Below are positions 1 to 7,239 of a stretch of 8,385 bases of DNA, one piece after another. Within the stretch, counting starts at the first letter, position 1; each line of letters opens with the position of its first letter. This stretch comes from Bacillota bacterium (GTDB lineage Bacteria; Bacillota; DTU030; DUMP01). Made by a program: the position numbers and the translations under genes. The stretch covers positions 1 through 8,385 of the forward strand of contig JAAYHG010000032.1 in assembly GCA_012735455.1 (NCBI GenBank), read 5' to 3'. The notes under the pieces are model-generated. The model saw nothing but the letters and a program-made list of their open reading frames with translations, had not been told where the DNA came from and did no database searches.

Positions 1-2940
1 GGTCCATTGGAAGAAGAGGCTGAGCGGGCAAGGGTTTATCAGCACCAGGTGCGGCGTCTGAAAGACCTGGAGATTTTTCTTGGACTCAAGGAAATAGAAA
101 AGACCGGACGACAGTTGGCATCATGCCAAGAGAAACTGGCGGAAGAAAAGGTAGAACTCACCGCCGCGATCACAGAACGACGCCAGAGCGAGGCTCAGGA
201 TGAAGCGGACAAGCTTGCTCTCCTGGGAGCAGAAGGCGAGTGTGAAAGCCTAAGACAAGCTGTGGCGCGGGCCCAGGAGGAACTCAGCGATCTAAAGGGC
301 AGTATGGCGGACCTTACCGCTGCAGAAAGGGAAGGAAAAGTCCGGCTAGAGACTCTGACGGCGCGGATCCGTGATTTAGAGGCTCGCTGCGCTGAGGTTT
401 CCGCTCAGCAGGAGCACGATGAGGTAGAGCGCAGTGCTGTAACGCAAGATCTGGCCCGGCTCCGCGCCGAGCACGAGGCCGTGTTGCTGGAGCAAGGACG
501 CCTTGATGCGGCGAGGGAAGCTGTCTCTTGTGAATTGGCCAGTCGGCGCGAGGAGACTATCCGTCTGGTGAGCGAGCGGGCAGCTCGGGCCAATGAGATC
601 CAAGCGCTGCAGAGAGAGGAGCAGAGCCTAGCAGCCAGACTCTCGCGGGCTTTGACTACAGGAAAAGAAAATGAAGGACGAGCAGCCGTGCTGCGACCCC
701 AAGAGGAAAGCCTAAGGCGTGAGCTTGCAGTTCACCAAGAGCAGCTATCTGAACTACTAGAAGAGAGCAAGAGCCTAGAGGAGCTTATTGCGCAAGGGCG
801 CGCTGAGCGGGAGCAAAAAAGAAGCGAGCTGGAGGAGAACTGGCGTCAGCTGGAACTGGCGAAAGCCAGGCTTTCCAGTGAAGAGGGTATGCTTGCTCGC
901 TACGAGGGGTATGGGCAGGGAGTTAAAGCGGTACTAAAGGCCGGACACAAGGGAATATCCGGTACAGTGGCCGGGCTGCTGGAGGTGCCGAGCGGCCTAG
1001 AAGTAGCTTTGGAGGCTGCTCTCGGAGGGGCCCAACAGTACTTGGTAGCTGAGAACGACGCTGCTGCTGCGTCGGCTATTGCCTGGCTCAAGGAAAAAGG
1101 TTTGGGTCGTGCTACCTTCTTACCCTTGAATACCGTGCGGCCATCTGTACCTTCAGCGAGAGAGCTTGAGGCAGCGAAACACCCGGAAGTTCTTGGTTGG
1201 GCGGCAGAGCTTGTCCATTACGATGCCCGTCATAAAGCCGCGGTTCAGCACCTGCTGGGGCGGGTCTTGGTACTTCGGAGCTTGAACGGGGCCCGAACGG
1301 TGGCCCGGAAAGCTGGCTATCGCTTCAAGTTGGTTACCTTAGAAGGGGAAGTTATAAATCCTGGCGGGAGTATGACTGGCGGTAGTCGCAAAGAAGAACA
1401 GCCTTCCCTTTTGCTGCGTGCGCGCCGAGCTCGTGACTTAAAGATTTCTGTCCACAAGGGAGAAGCGGAGTTGGCGGAGCTTAAGCGGCAATTGGTTGCC
1501 TGTGAGGATGAGCTGCGGCAGCGGGAAGAAAAATTGTTCCGAATCCGTGAACAGGCTGCGAAACACGAACGCCTGATAACTGAAAGAAAGCAGCAACTGG
1601 CCCAGCTTCAGGTTCAGCTGAAGGAGATTGAGCGTAGTGGTTTGACCTGGCGCGAGGAGGCTGCTGGCCTGCAGGAGAGTATGGCAGATCTTAATAAAAC
1701 CAGGGCTAGCCTAGAGGCAGAGTGGCAAGAGCTGGACCAAAAAGTACGAGTATGGGAAGAGGAGACGCTAGCTTATGAGCGCCAGGAGGCAGAACTAACC
1801 GCCGCCAGATCGCGTTTGGAAGAGAAGCTTACGGGTATCAGGCTCAAGCTGGTTTCCCTGGAGGAGCGAGAAAAACAGCTGTTGTTGCGCAAACGTGAGG
1901 GGGAAGAGCTCCTGGCCCGTTTGCGAGATGAACTGAGTGAGCAGACCGGGCAGAAAGAAGAGTTTGAAAAAGATGCCCAGGCTGCCGCCCGAGAGCGCGC
2001 CCTCTTGGAGAAAAAGGGGGAAGAACTCTTAGCAGAGCTAGCTAGCAAGCAGGCGGCATTACAGGAAGCTCAGGACAGGTGGCAAGAACTAAAGGCGATT
2101 TTGGCTGAGCGTGAGGCACTGGCCCGGACCTTAAAGAGTAGGGAGGAGAGTCTACGGGACCAAGTCCATGAGCGGGAGATTGTGCTGGAAAGATTGGCGG
2201 CTGAATACCAGGCGGCCAAGAGGCGCCTTTTCGAAGCGCACGGTGTGCCTGTAGGTACGGTCCCGCCAACAGTCAACTGCACAGTTGCGGAGGCAGAGCG
2301 GGAGGTACAGACCTTGGCCGCGAGAGTGGCTGAAATGGGTGACGTGAATCTCAAGGCCCCAGAGTCTCTGCGTGAGTTGCTGCAGCGTCAGGAGTTTCTC
2401 CTGCAGCAGGGAGCAGATCTGGAAGCGGCCAAAAGCTCGCTGGTCAAGATGATGCGCGAGATCGACCGGACGGTGGCACGCAAGCTGGAGGATACTTATG
2501 TTTTGCTGCGGGCAAACTTCCAGCAGGTGTTCAAACGCCTTTTTGGTGGCGGCCAAGCGGACTTGGTACTCACAGGATCAGACGACATCTTGTCTGCCGG
2601 GATCGAGATTATGGCCCAATTACCCGGAAAGAAGATGCAGTCTTTGAGCCTGCTGTCCGGTGGGGAGAGGGCACTGACAGCTATTGCCTTCTTGTTCGCT
2701 TTGCTCACGGTGCGTACAAGCTCTCTTTGTGTTCTGGACGAAATCGACGCCCCTTTGGATGAGGCGAATGGGGTGCGTTTCTTGGATTACCTGGAAGAGC
2801 TTTCGCAAACCACTCAGTTTGTCATGATTACTCACCGCAAGCAGGCGATGATGCGAGCCTCTTCGCTGTACGGTCTTTCCATAGCGTCAAGTGGAGTGTC
2901 GCGGTTGGTATCGGTGCAAGTAACGGAGCAAGCAGTCTAA
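1..2940 (+). CDS. smc: Chromosome segregation/condensation protein SMC (5'-partial)
   Basis: SMC is the ATP-driven, ring-forming DNA-loop protein that compacts and separates chromosomes with ScpA and ScpB. The reading frame is open from base 1, so the gene begins upstream; 979 codons are visible. Against the usual length of about 1,180 residues, roughly the first 200, including the Walker A half of the ATPase head, are missing. Visible parts in order (codons counted from base 1): first coiled-coil arm, about 5-295, rich in Glu, Arg and Leu; hinge, about 301-464, from YEGYGQGV to the glycine-rich NPGGSMTGGS; second coiled-coil arm to about 790; C-terminal head with signature LSLLSGGER (codons 882-890), Walker B CVLDEID with D913-E914, D-loop PLDEAN, and switch histidine in THRK (codon 945). 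The ATPase residues of this half are intact. The stop overlaps the ftsY ribosome binding site. The family call is secure; truncation is by the window edge, not by mutation. Confidence 0.97.
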   Translation, partial: GPLEEEAERARVYQHQVRRLKDLEIFLGLKEIEKTGRQLASCQEKLAEEKVELTAAITERRQSEAQDEADKLALLGAEGECESLRQAVARAQEELSDLKGSMADLTAAEREGKVRLETLTARIRDLEARCAEVSAQQEHDEVERSAVTQDLARLRAEHEAVLLEQGRLDAAREAVSCELASRREETIRLVSERAARANEIQALQREEQSLAARLSRALTTGKENEGRAAVLRPQEESLRRELAVHQEQLSELLEESKSLEELIAQGRAEREQKRSELEENWRQLELAKARLSSEEGMLARYEGYGQGVKAVLKAGHKGISGTVAGLLEVPSGLEVALEAALGGAQQYLVAENDAAAASAIAWLKEKGLGRATFLPLNTVRPSVPSARELEAAKHPEVLGWAAELVHYDARHKAAVQHLLGRVLVLRSLNGARTVARKAGYRFKLVTLEGEVINPGGSMTGGSRKEEQPSLLLRARRARDLKISVHKGEAELAELKRQLVACEDELRQREEKLFRIREQAAKHERLITERKQQLAQLQVQLKEIERSGLTWREEAAGLQESMADLNKTRASLEAEWQELDQKVRVWEEETLAYERQEAELTAARSRLEEKLTGIRLKLVSLEEREKQLLLRKREGEELLARLRDELSEQTGQKEEFEKDAQAAARERALLEKKGEELLAELASKQAALQEAQDRWQELKAILAEREALARTLKSREESLRDQVHEREIVLERLAAEYQAAKRRLFEAHGVPVGTVPPTVNCTVAEAEREVQTLAARVAEMGDVNLKAPESLRELLQRQEFLLQQGADLEAAKSSLVKMMREIDRTVARKLEDTYVLLRANFQQVFKRLFGGGQADLVLTGSDDILSAGIEIMAQLPGKKMQSLSLLSGGERALTAIAFLFALLTVRTSSLCVLDEIDAPLDEANGVRFLDYLEELSQTTQFVMITHRKQAMMRASSLYGLSIASSGVSRLVSVQVTEQAV

Positions 2941-2953
2941 GGAGGTAGATCTT

Positions 2954-3865
2954 GTGGCAGGATTCTGGGCGCGACTGAGCGCTGGATTGGCCAAAACCCG
3001 TAACACCATAACGGAGCGTTTACAGGAGATTGTTCCCTTGGAGGGCAAGGTAAGAGAGGAAACCTTGGAGGACCTGGAGGCTATATTGATTGCGGCAGAT
3101 GTTGGCGTAGGGGCAACTGAGGAACTGCTGGAGGGCGTGCGTTCGGAGCGGGTAGGTTCTGTGGCGGATCTCAAGGAGGCCTTGGCCAGACGGCTGCGGG
3201 AGATCCTGAGGGAAGGATACGCCCCCCTGGCGGAGAGCGTAGAGCCGCCCTTGGTCATTCTCGTGGTGGGCGTCAACGGAGCCGGAAAGACAACCAGTAT
3301 TGCCAAGCTTGCGGCGCGCTATCGCAAAGCGGGCAAGAGAGTGGTTCTGGCTGCCTGTGACACCTTTAGGGCAGCAGCGGCCGAGCAGCTAGAGGTTTGG
3401 GCGAGGCGGAGCGGAGCGGAACTGGTACGCCATCAAGAGGGTTCGGATCCTGCTGCGGTTGCTCATGATGCTCTACAAGCGGCCCTGGCGCGCCGAGCAG
3501 ACGTGCTCATTGTTGATACCGCAGGACGGCTGCAAGCCAAGAAGAATCTCATGGCCGAGCTGGGCAAGATCTATCGTGTGCTGAACCGTGTCCGACCTGA
3601 CCTGCCCCAGGAGACACTGCTGGTGCTTGACGCCACAACTGGACAGAACGCACTAAGTCAGGCGCGCCTATTCAAGGAAACTGTCCCGCTGACAGGTGTT
3701 ATCTTAGCCAAGCTGGACGGCACAGCCAAGGGTGGGATCGCTGTGGCTGTGCAACGTGAGCTTTCCTTGCCGGTGAAGCTGGTGGGTGTGGGCGAGGGCC
3801 AAGATGACTTGGAGGACTTTGAACCCGACACCTTTGTTTCTGCCCTTCTTGGCGAAGAGGGTTAA
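2954..3865 (+). CDS. ftsY: Signal recognition particle receptor FtsY (SRP GTPase)
   Basis: FtsY is the membrane-associated SRP receptor. Its GTPase pairs with that of Ffh to hand ribosome-nascent chain complexes to SecYEG. The 303-residue protein has a short N-terminal helical N domain (about 1-95) and a full G domain: G1 GVNGAGKT (106-113), DTFRAAA (136-142), G3 DTAGR (188-192), G4 as AKLDGTAKGG (252-261, Ala where many homologues have Thr) and the GVGEG closing loop (278-282). The long acidic A domain of E. coli FtsY is absent, as is usual in Firmicutes. The GTG start at 2954 is chosen because AAGGAGGT (2939-2946) lies 7 nt upstream and the protein begins with the expected amphipathic helix GFWARLSAGL. 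The site overlaps the smc stop, so translation of the two genes is probably coupled. Ffh is the close paralogue, but the absence of an M domain and the DTFRAAA motif identify FtsY. Confidence 0.97.
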   Translation: MAGFWARLSAGLAKTRNTITERLQEIVPLEGKVREETLEDLEAILIAADVGVGATEELLEGVRSERVGSVADLKEALARRLREILREGYAPLAESVEPPLVILVVGVNGAGKTTSIAKLAARYRKAGKRVVLAACDTFRAAAAEQLEVWARRSGAELVRHQEGSDPAAVAHDALQAALARRADVLIVDTAGRLQAKKNLMAELGKIYRVLNRVRPDLPQETLLVLDATTGQNALSQARLFKETVPLTGVILAKLDGTAKGGIAVAVQRELSLPVKLVGVGEGQDDLEDFEPDTFVSALLGEEG

Positions 3866-3878
3866 AAACAAAATGGTC

Positions 3879-3907
3879 TTGACATGAGGCCCCCCCTTAA
3901 TTACAAT
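3879..3907 (+). promoter_or_regulatory. Predicted sigma-A promoter for ylxM-ffh
   Basis: A perfect -35 hexamer TTGACA (3879-3884) is followed, after exactly 17 bp, by TACAAT (3902-3907), which differs from consensus at one base. Transcription would start near 3914-3916, giving a leader of about 40 nt before the ylxM GTG. It starts 13 bp after the ftsY stop, in the only sizeable gap between ftsY and ylxM. The spacer contains an uninterrupted run of seven C (3890-3896). No terminator separates it from ftsY, so it most likely adds to read-through from upstream. The call rests on sequence match alone. Confidence 0.82.
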
Positions 3908-3946
3908 GTGTTTTAGGGTGTAAAGCAAATGTCCTTAACAGGGGGC
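3889..3946 (+). promoter_or_regulatory. Possible hairpin over the ylxM Shine-Dalgarno in read-through RNA
   Basis: The left arm GCCCCC (3889-3894) or CCCCC (3892-3896) can pair with the right arm GGGGGC (3941-3946), which is the ylxM Shine-Dalgarno. TTAA (3897-3900) can pair with TTAA (3935-3938). The loop of 34 nt contains the -10 box and the predicted start site. RNA begun at the local promoter lacks the left arm, so only RNA coming from ftsY could fold this way. The pairing is visible in the sequence; a regulatory role is inference, and the large loop and internal mismatches weaken it. Confidence 0.25.
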
Positions 3947-3953
3947 AAAGCCA

Positions 3954-4313
3954 GTGGATGCCCGCGTTCGCACCGGCCTGCTATATGATTTTTACGGCCC
4001 TCTGCTCACAGCGCGTCAACAGCGTTTTGTCGAGCTTTATTTTGATGAAGATCTCTCTTTGGGTGAGATTGCTGCTGAATTTGAAGTCAGTCGTCAGGCG
4101 GTGCATGACATCCTGCGCCGTTCGGAGGCGGCCTTGGAGGTTTTTGAGGCTAAGCTGGGCCTACTGGAGCGCTACCAACGAGAGAGGAAAACCTGGGAGC
4201 GCCTGCGAGAGCTGGTGGCGCGCTTGCAGGCAAGCGCACTAGAGGAGTCTGAGAAAAAGCTAGTTGAGGAGATAGCTACCTTGGTTGAGTCCATGGGCCG
4301 GGAGGTTGATTGA
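3954..4313 (+). CDS. ylxM: YlxM-family helix-turn-helix protein, SRP-associated
   Basis: This small helix-turn-helix protein of the YlxM family is encoded directly ahead of ffh in most Firmicutes. A homologue in Streptococcus mutans has been reported to interact with SRP components; whether it binds DNA, RNA or Ffh here is not shown by the sequence. The 119 residues include YDFYGPLLTARQQ (11-23), typical of the family, and a sigma-70 region 4-like helix-turn-helix at about 34-62 (LSLGEIAAEFEVSRQAVHDI), followed by a charged helical tail. B. subtilis YlxM is about 110 residues. GTG at 3954 is preferred because AGGGGGC (3940-3946) sits about 8 nt upstream and the next residues match the family; an ATG at 3958 is in another frame. 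The TGA stop is followed at once by the ffh ATG, which points to coupled translation. The gene is predicted to start a transcript from the promoter at 3879-3907. Confidence 0.93.
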   Translation: MDARVRTGLLYDFYGPLLTARQQRFVELYFDEDLSLGEIAAEFEVSRQAVHDILRRSEAALEVFEAKLGLLERYQRERKTWERLRELVARLQASALEESEKKLVEEIATLVESMGREVD

Positions 4314-5654
4314 ATGCTGGAGAGTCTGGCCGAGAAAATCCAAGGGGCCCTGCGTAAGCTCGGAAGTAAGGGACGCTTAACTGAGGCAGACGTTAAAGCA
4401 GCTCTCAGGGAAGTGCGCCTGGCGTTGCTTGAAGCCGATGTGAACTTCAAGGTGGTCAAAGGCTTTATTGAGAGAGTACGGGAAGCAGCTGTGGGCGAGG
4501 AGGTTTTGGGTAGCCTTACCCCGGCGCAGCAGGTAATAAAAGTTGTCCGGGATGAGCTGACCAGACTTCTAGGCGGGGGAGCCAGCCGCCTTACCTTTTC
4601 TCCGCAGCCACCCACCGTGTTTATGCTGGTAGGTCTGCAGGGAGCTGGCAAGACCACCACAGCAGCTAAGCTGGCCAATCTGCTCGCCAAGCAAGGAAGG
4701 CGACCACTCCTGGTAGCGGCAGATATCTACCGCCCTGCGGCCATTAAACAACTCGAGGTCTTGGGCACCAAGCTGGGCGTGCCGGTGTTTAGCCAGGGCG
4801 AGAGTTATCCTGTGGTTCTGGCGCGCTTGGCCACCGAGAAGGCGAAGCGGGAAGGACTTGATCCTGTTATCATTGATACTGCTGGCCGACTCCATATCGA
4901 TGATGAGATGATGGCAGAGCTGGAACGAATTAAGAACCAGGTTCCGCCCCAGGAGACCTTGCTGGTGGTGGATGCCATGACCGGTCAGGATGCTGTTAAC
5001 GCAGCCAGCGCCTTCCATGAGCGGCTGGGGCTTACGGGCGTTGTTATGACGAAACTAGATGGTGACGCTCGCGGCGGGGCTGCCCTCTCAGTGCGAGAGG
5101 TTACCGGGGTGCCCATCAAGTTTGTGGGTACTGGGGAGGGTATGGATGGACTTGAGGTCTTCCATCCAGACCGCCTGGCGGCCCGTATTCTCGGCATGGG
5201 TGATGTGCTGAGCCTGATTGAAAAGGCTCAATCCAGCCTGAACGAGGAGACAGCCCGCAAGTTGGAGCAGAAGCTGCGCCGGGAAGAGTTTACCTTGGAA
5301 GACTTCCGGACCCAGTTGCAGGAAGTGCGCAAGATGGGCCCATTAGACCAGATCTTGGGCCATCTGCCAGGGTGGGGGCAAATGAAAAAAATGCCCGGCA
5401 TGCAGGTAGATGAAAAAGAACTGGTTAAGGTAGATGCCATTATCTCCTCTATGACAGCCGAGGAACGTCTGCGGCCTGATATTGTGGATGCTAGTCGCCG
5501 TCGGCGGATTGCTCGGGGTAGCGGTACCACAGTTCAGGACGTAAACCGTTTGCTAAAACAGTTTAATGATACCAAGAAGCTGTTAAAACAGCTTGGCAGG
5601 GCTGGTAAAAAGGGCGGCAAGGTGTCGCTGCCTCTTGGCCCCTTTGGTATTTGA
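4314..5654 (+). CDS. ffh: Signal recognition particle protein Ffh (SRP54)
   Basis: Ffh is the protein subunit of SRP. It binds 4.5S/6S RNA and signal peptides as they leave the ribosome, then docks with FtsY, and each activates the other's GTPase. The 446 residues match the normal length. N domain, about 1-100, starts MLESLAEKIQ with ALLEADVN (37-44). G domain: G1 GLQGAGKTTT (107-116), DIYRPAA (137-143), G3 DTAGR (188-192), G4 TKLDGDARGG (246-255), GTGEG (272-276). M domain, about 297-446: MGPLDQILGHLPG (341-353) leads into the finger loop, and SRRRRIARGSGT (394-405) is the SRP-RNA-binding motif. The M domain is modestly rich in Met and ends in a Lys/Gly-rich stretch and LPLGPFGI. The ATG at 4314 follows the ylxM stop without a gap, and GGGAGG (4300-4305) lies inside ylxM, so ffh depends on ylxM translation or shares its transcript. 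No key residue is missing. Confidence 0.98.
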   Translation: MLESLAEKIQGALRKLGSKGRLTEADVKAALREVRLALLEADVNFKVVKGFIERVREAAVGEEVLGSLTPAQQVIKVVRDELTRLLGGGASRLTFSPQPPTVFMLVGLQGAGKTTTAAKLANLLAKQGRRPLLVAADIYRPAAIKQLEVLGTKLGVPVFSQGESYPVVLARLATEKAKREGLDPVIIDTAGRLHIDDEMMAELERIKNQVPPQETLLVVDAMTGQDAVNAASAFHERLGLTGVVMTKLDGDARGGAALSVREVTGVPIKFVGTGEGMDGLEVFHPDRLAARILGMGDVLSLIEKAQSSLNEETARKLEQKLRREEFTLEDFRTQLQEVRKMGPLDQILGHLPGWGQMKKMPGMQVDEKELVKVDAIISSMTAEERLRPDIVDASRRRRIARGSGTTVQDVNRLLKQFNDTKKLLKQLGRAGKKGGKVSLPLGPFGI

Positions 5655-5721
5655 AAGTCGGTGGTAATTGTTACATGCGGGTAAAGTTGAGGAACGCTTA
5701 GCCGTGAAAGGGGGTGAAAGC

Positions 5722-6012
5722 ATGGCAGTCAAAATCCGCCTGCGTCGCATGGGGGCAAAGAAGTCTCCCTTCTACCGTTTAGTGGTTGCAGATTCCCGTT
5801 CACCGCGTGATGGACGGTTTGTGGAAAGCATAGGTTACTACAACCCCACTCGTGAGCCAGCAGAGGTAAAGGTGGACGAGGACAAGGCACTAACCTGGCT
5901 CTCGCGTGGTGCACAGCCCTCGGAGACTGTGCTTAAGTTGTTCAAGAAGACCGGTGTTTGGGAGAAGTTTGCCGCAAAGAAGGCCAAGACCAAGGAAGTC
6001 ACCCAGGGTTAA
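5722..6012 (+). CDS. rpsP: 30S ribosomal protein bS16
   Basis: bS16 is a small-subunit protein that binds 16S rRNA early in assembly. The 96 residues contain the family N-terminus [20 protein letters not shown], then [22 protein letters not shown] (21-42), and W59 in [15 protein letters not shown] (56-70). A Lys-rich tail (85-96) follows. ATG 5722 is chosen because it gives the conserved N-terminus and is preceded by AAAGGGGGTGA (5707-5717), a near-full match to the 16S 3' end with one G-U pair. Two earlier in-frame starts, TTG 5668 and GTG 5704, would add 18 or 6 non-conserved residues and are not favoured. It lies 67 bp after ffh and 13 bp before the KH protein gene, with no terminator between, so it is probably co-transcribed with both. 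Confidence 0.97.
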   Translation: MAVKIRLRRMGAKKSPFYRLVVADSRSPRDGRFVESIGYYNPTREPAEVKVDEDKALTWLSRGAQPSETVLKLFKKTGVWEKFAAKKAKTKEVTQG

Positions 6013-6025
6013 GGGGGCTGAACTG

Positions 6026-6265
6026 ATGATACAAGATCTCTTGGATGTGGTCGCCAAGGCACTGGTGAATAATCCAGCTGCTGTGGAGGTAAACAAGGTA
6101 GAGCGGGATTCATCAGTGGTCCTAGAACTTAAGGTTGCTCCTGAGGATATGGGCAAGGTGATTGGTAAACAGGGACGTATAGCCCGGGCCATCCGTACTG
6201 TGATACGAGCTGCCGCTGCGAAAGACAGCCGACGTGTGATGGTGGAAATTGTTGAGCACTCTTGA
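6026..6265 (+). CDS. khpA: KH-domain RNA-binding protein KhpA (YlqC family)
   Basis: This is a small single KH-domain RNA-binding protein of the YlqC/KhpA family. In streptococci KhpA pairs with KhpB (Jag/EloR) and influences cell division and elongation; in other Firmicutes its RNA targets are only partly known. The 79 residues are typical. The KH signature is VIGKQGRIARAIR (45-57), with the GxxG loop as GKQG (47-50), preceded by strands VEVNKVE and VVLELKV. ATG 6026 is supported by AAGGGGG (6011-6017) 8 nt upstream, beginning within the rpsP stop codon. An in-frame extension upstream to 5906 exists but runs through rpsP and matches nothing. Its position between rpsP and ylqD/rimM is the standard one and suggests a link to ribosome or rRNA biology, which is an inference. 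Confidence 0.94.
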   Translation: MIQDLLDVVAKALVNNPAAVEVNKVERDSSVVLELKVAPEDMGKVIGKQGRIARAIRTVIRAAAAKDSRRVMVEIVEHS

Positions 6266-6319
6266 GGTTAGGGAAACTGGAAGGGGGCCAAGGGCGGACC
6301 AAGGCTGGGGGTGTGATCC

Positions 6320-6721
6320 ATGCTAGTCAAGCGGACAATTACCCTGAAGGCTAAGGTGACCCCTGAATTCCAACAGGAAATGATACGGGATTTACAGAGT
6401 ACGCTGCAAAGACTGGAGCTCGAACTGCAACAGATTGAGTTCCAAGGCAAAAGGCTTCTTTTAGAAGCGGAAAAACAAGGTCATCAGCAGGTGATTGCCG
6501 CGAAACAACAGATTGAGCAGGAGAAAGAGAAGCGCCTCGAAATGCGCGGACGCCTGCGTCAGAAGATGGCAGAGGTGAAGCAGTGGGAAGAGGGTAGTGA
6601 AGTGGTTCAGGGTGCGCTGGAGGGCTGGGTAGATCTGAAGACGGGTGACAGCATTTCCCGTCTGCTCGGGGCAGAGATCCTTACGGAAAACGGCAAGATT
6701 ATAGAGTTGCGCCATGAGTAG
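6320..6721 (+). CDS. ylqD: YlqD-family coiled-coil protein, function unknown
   Basis: This is a member of the YlqD family, found in Firmicutes between the KH protein gene and rimM; no function is established. The 133 residues divide into a short N-terminal strand (VKRTITLKAKVTP, 3-15), a long charged helix likely to form a coiled coil (about 17-90, rich in Gln, Glu, Lys and Arg), and a C-terminal beta-rich module (about 94-130: GALEGWVDLKTGDSI, then AEILTENGKIIELR). No signal peptide or membrane segment is visible, so it is cytosolic. ATG 6320 is supported by GGGGGTG (6307-6313) about 6 nt upstream, and an in-frame TGA at 6314 prevents a longer protein. Its last 8 nt overlap the rimM start (ATGAGTAG), suggesting coupled translation and perhaps a role near RimM in 30S maturation (inference). 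The family call rests on position, length and architecture. Confidence 0.87.
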   Translation: MLVKRTITLKAKVTPEFQQEMIRDLQSTLQRLELELQQIEFQGKRLLLEAEKQGHQQVIAAKQQIEQEKEKRLEMRGRLRQKMAEVKQWEEGSEVVQGALEGWVDLKTGDSISRLLGAEILTENGKIIELRHE

Positions 6722-7229
6722 AGCAGATTATGTTACCGTCGCCAAGGTGATGTCGGCACACGGTGTTCGCGGTGAATTCAAGCTGCTACTTTTGACCGAC
6801 TTTCCTGAGCGCATTCGGAAGCTGAAAAAGGTGTACCTTATTCAGGGAGAAGAGGTGCGCGGACCGTATACGGTAGCCTCAGCACGGCTAGCAGCCGACA
6901 AGGCCATCCTTCGGCTTCAGGAGATAAGTAGCCGCGAAGAAGCGGCTGCGCTCAAGGGGTGGGAGGTTGCTGTGGTAAAGAGCGAGGCCGTAAAGCTGCC
7001 ACCAGGCCACTACTACCATTTTCAGTTGATCGGACTACCCGTTTATACGGAAGAGGGAGAATACCTGGGCAAGGTAAGCCGGGTCATAGACCTTCCCAGC
7101 AATGATGTTTACGTTGTGACGGATGCCTCTGGTGAGGAGGTTTTGCTCCCTGCCACTCGCGAGATTGTTCAGGAGATTAACCTGGAAAAGCAGTGCATGC
7201 GTGTGAAGCTGCTGCCCGGGCTGCGCTAG
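6714..7229 (+). CDS. rimM: 16S rRNA processing/maturation factor RimM
   Basis: RimM is a 30S assembly factor that binds uS19 and helps mature the head of the small subunit. The 171 residues show the two expected domains. The N-terminal RimM barrel (about 5-92) has [16 protein letters not shown] (9-24), including the conserved HGxxGE. The C-terminal PRC-barrel (about 97-170) has [12 protein letters not shown] (100-111), [18 protein letters not shown] (118-135) and LLPATREIV (144-152). The ATG at 6714 lies inside the end of ylqD, overlapping it by 8 nt. Only a weak AGAG (6703-6706) precedes it, so initiation is probably by coupling to ylqD. A later in-frame ATG at 6750 would remove the first conserved strand and is rejected. 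Its stop codon merges into the trmD ribosome binding site (TAGGAGG). Coupling on both sides would keep RimM output in step with its neighbours. Confidence 0.96.
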   Translation: MSRADYVTVAKVMSAHGVRGEFKLLLLTDFPERIRKLKKVYLIQGEEVRGPYTVASARLAADKAILRLQEISSREEAAALKGWEVAVVKSEAVKLPPGHYYHFQLIGLPVYTEEGEYLGKVSRVIDLPSNDVYVVTDASGEEVLLPATREIVQEINLEKQCMRVKLLPGLR

Positions 7230-7239
7230 GAGGGGGACG

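Noticed and set aside
2152..2556. Minus-strand open frame of 134 codons inside smc
   Set aside because: It lies wholly opposite the conserved SMC coding region, shows no recognisable family and is explained by the codon bias of the sense strand.
2731..2766. Proline in the SMC D-loop (PLDEAN rather than ALDEAN) as a possible defect
   Set aside because: Proline at this position occurs in other bacterial SMC proteins, and the Walker B and signature residues are intact.
3698..3750. FtsY G4 motif reads AKLD instead of TKLD, possible loss of function
   Set aside because: The key K, L and D are kept, and Ala at the first position is tolerated in SRP GTPases; all other G motifs are complete.
3958..4242. 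Overlapping 94-codon frame starting at ATG 3958 within ylxM
   Set aside because: Its residues show no domain, while the GTG 3954 frame gives a clear YlxM protein; it is a shadow frame.
5655..5721. Possible promoter or operator in the ffh-rpsP gap, including the small palindrome GTAATTGTTAC (5664-5674)
   Set aside because: No -35/-10 pair with acceptable match and spacing was found, and a palindrome with 4-bp arms is too short to mean much.
5668..5721. Longer bS16 starting at TTG 5668 or GTG 5704
   Set aside because: The added residues are not part of the conserved bS16 N-terminus, and ATG 5722 has a near-perfect ribosome binding site.
5906..6025. Longer KH protein starting at 5906 within rpsP
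   Set aside because: The 40 extra residues are an out-of-frame reading of rpsP rich in Arg, Pro and Ser and match no family; ATG 6026 has its own ribosome binding site.
6266..6319. Extra small gene between khpA and ylqD, suggested by a second Shine-Dalgarno-like GGAAGGGGG (6279-6287)
   Set aside because: No start codon lies at a usable distance after it before the ylqD site, and no promoter elements are visible.
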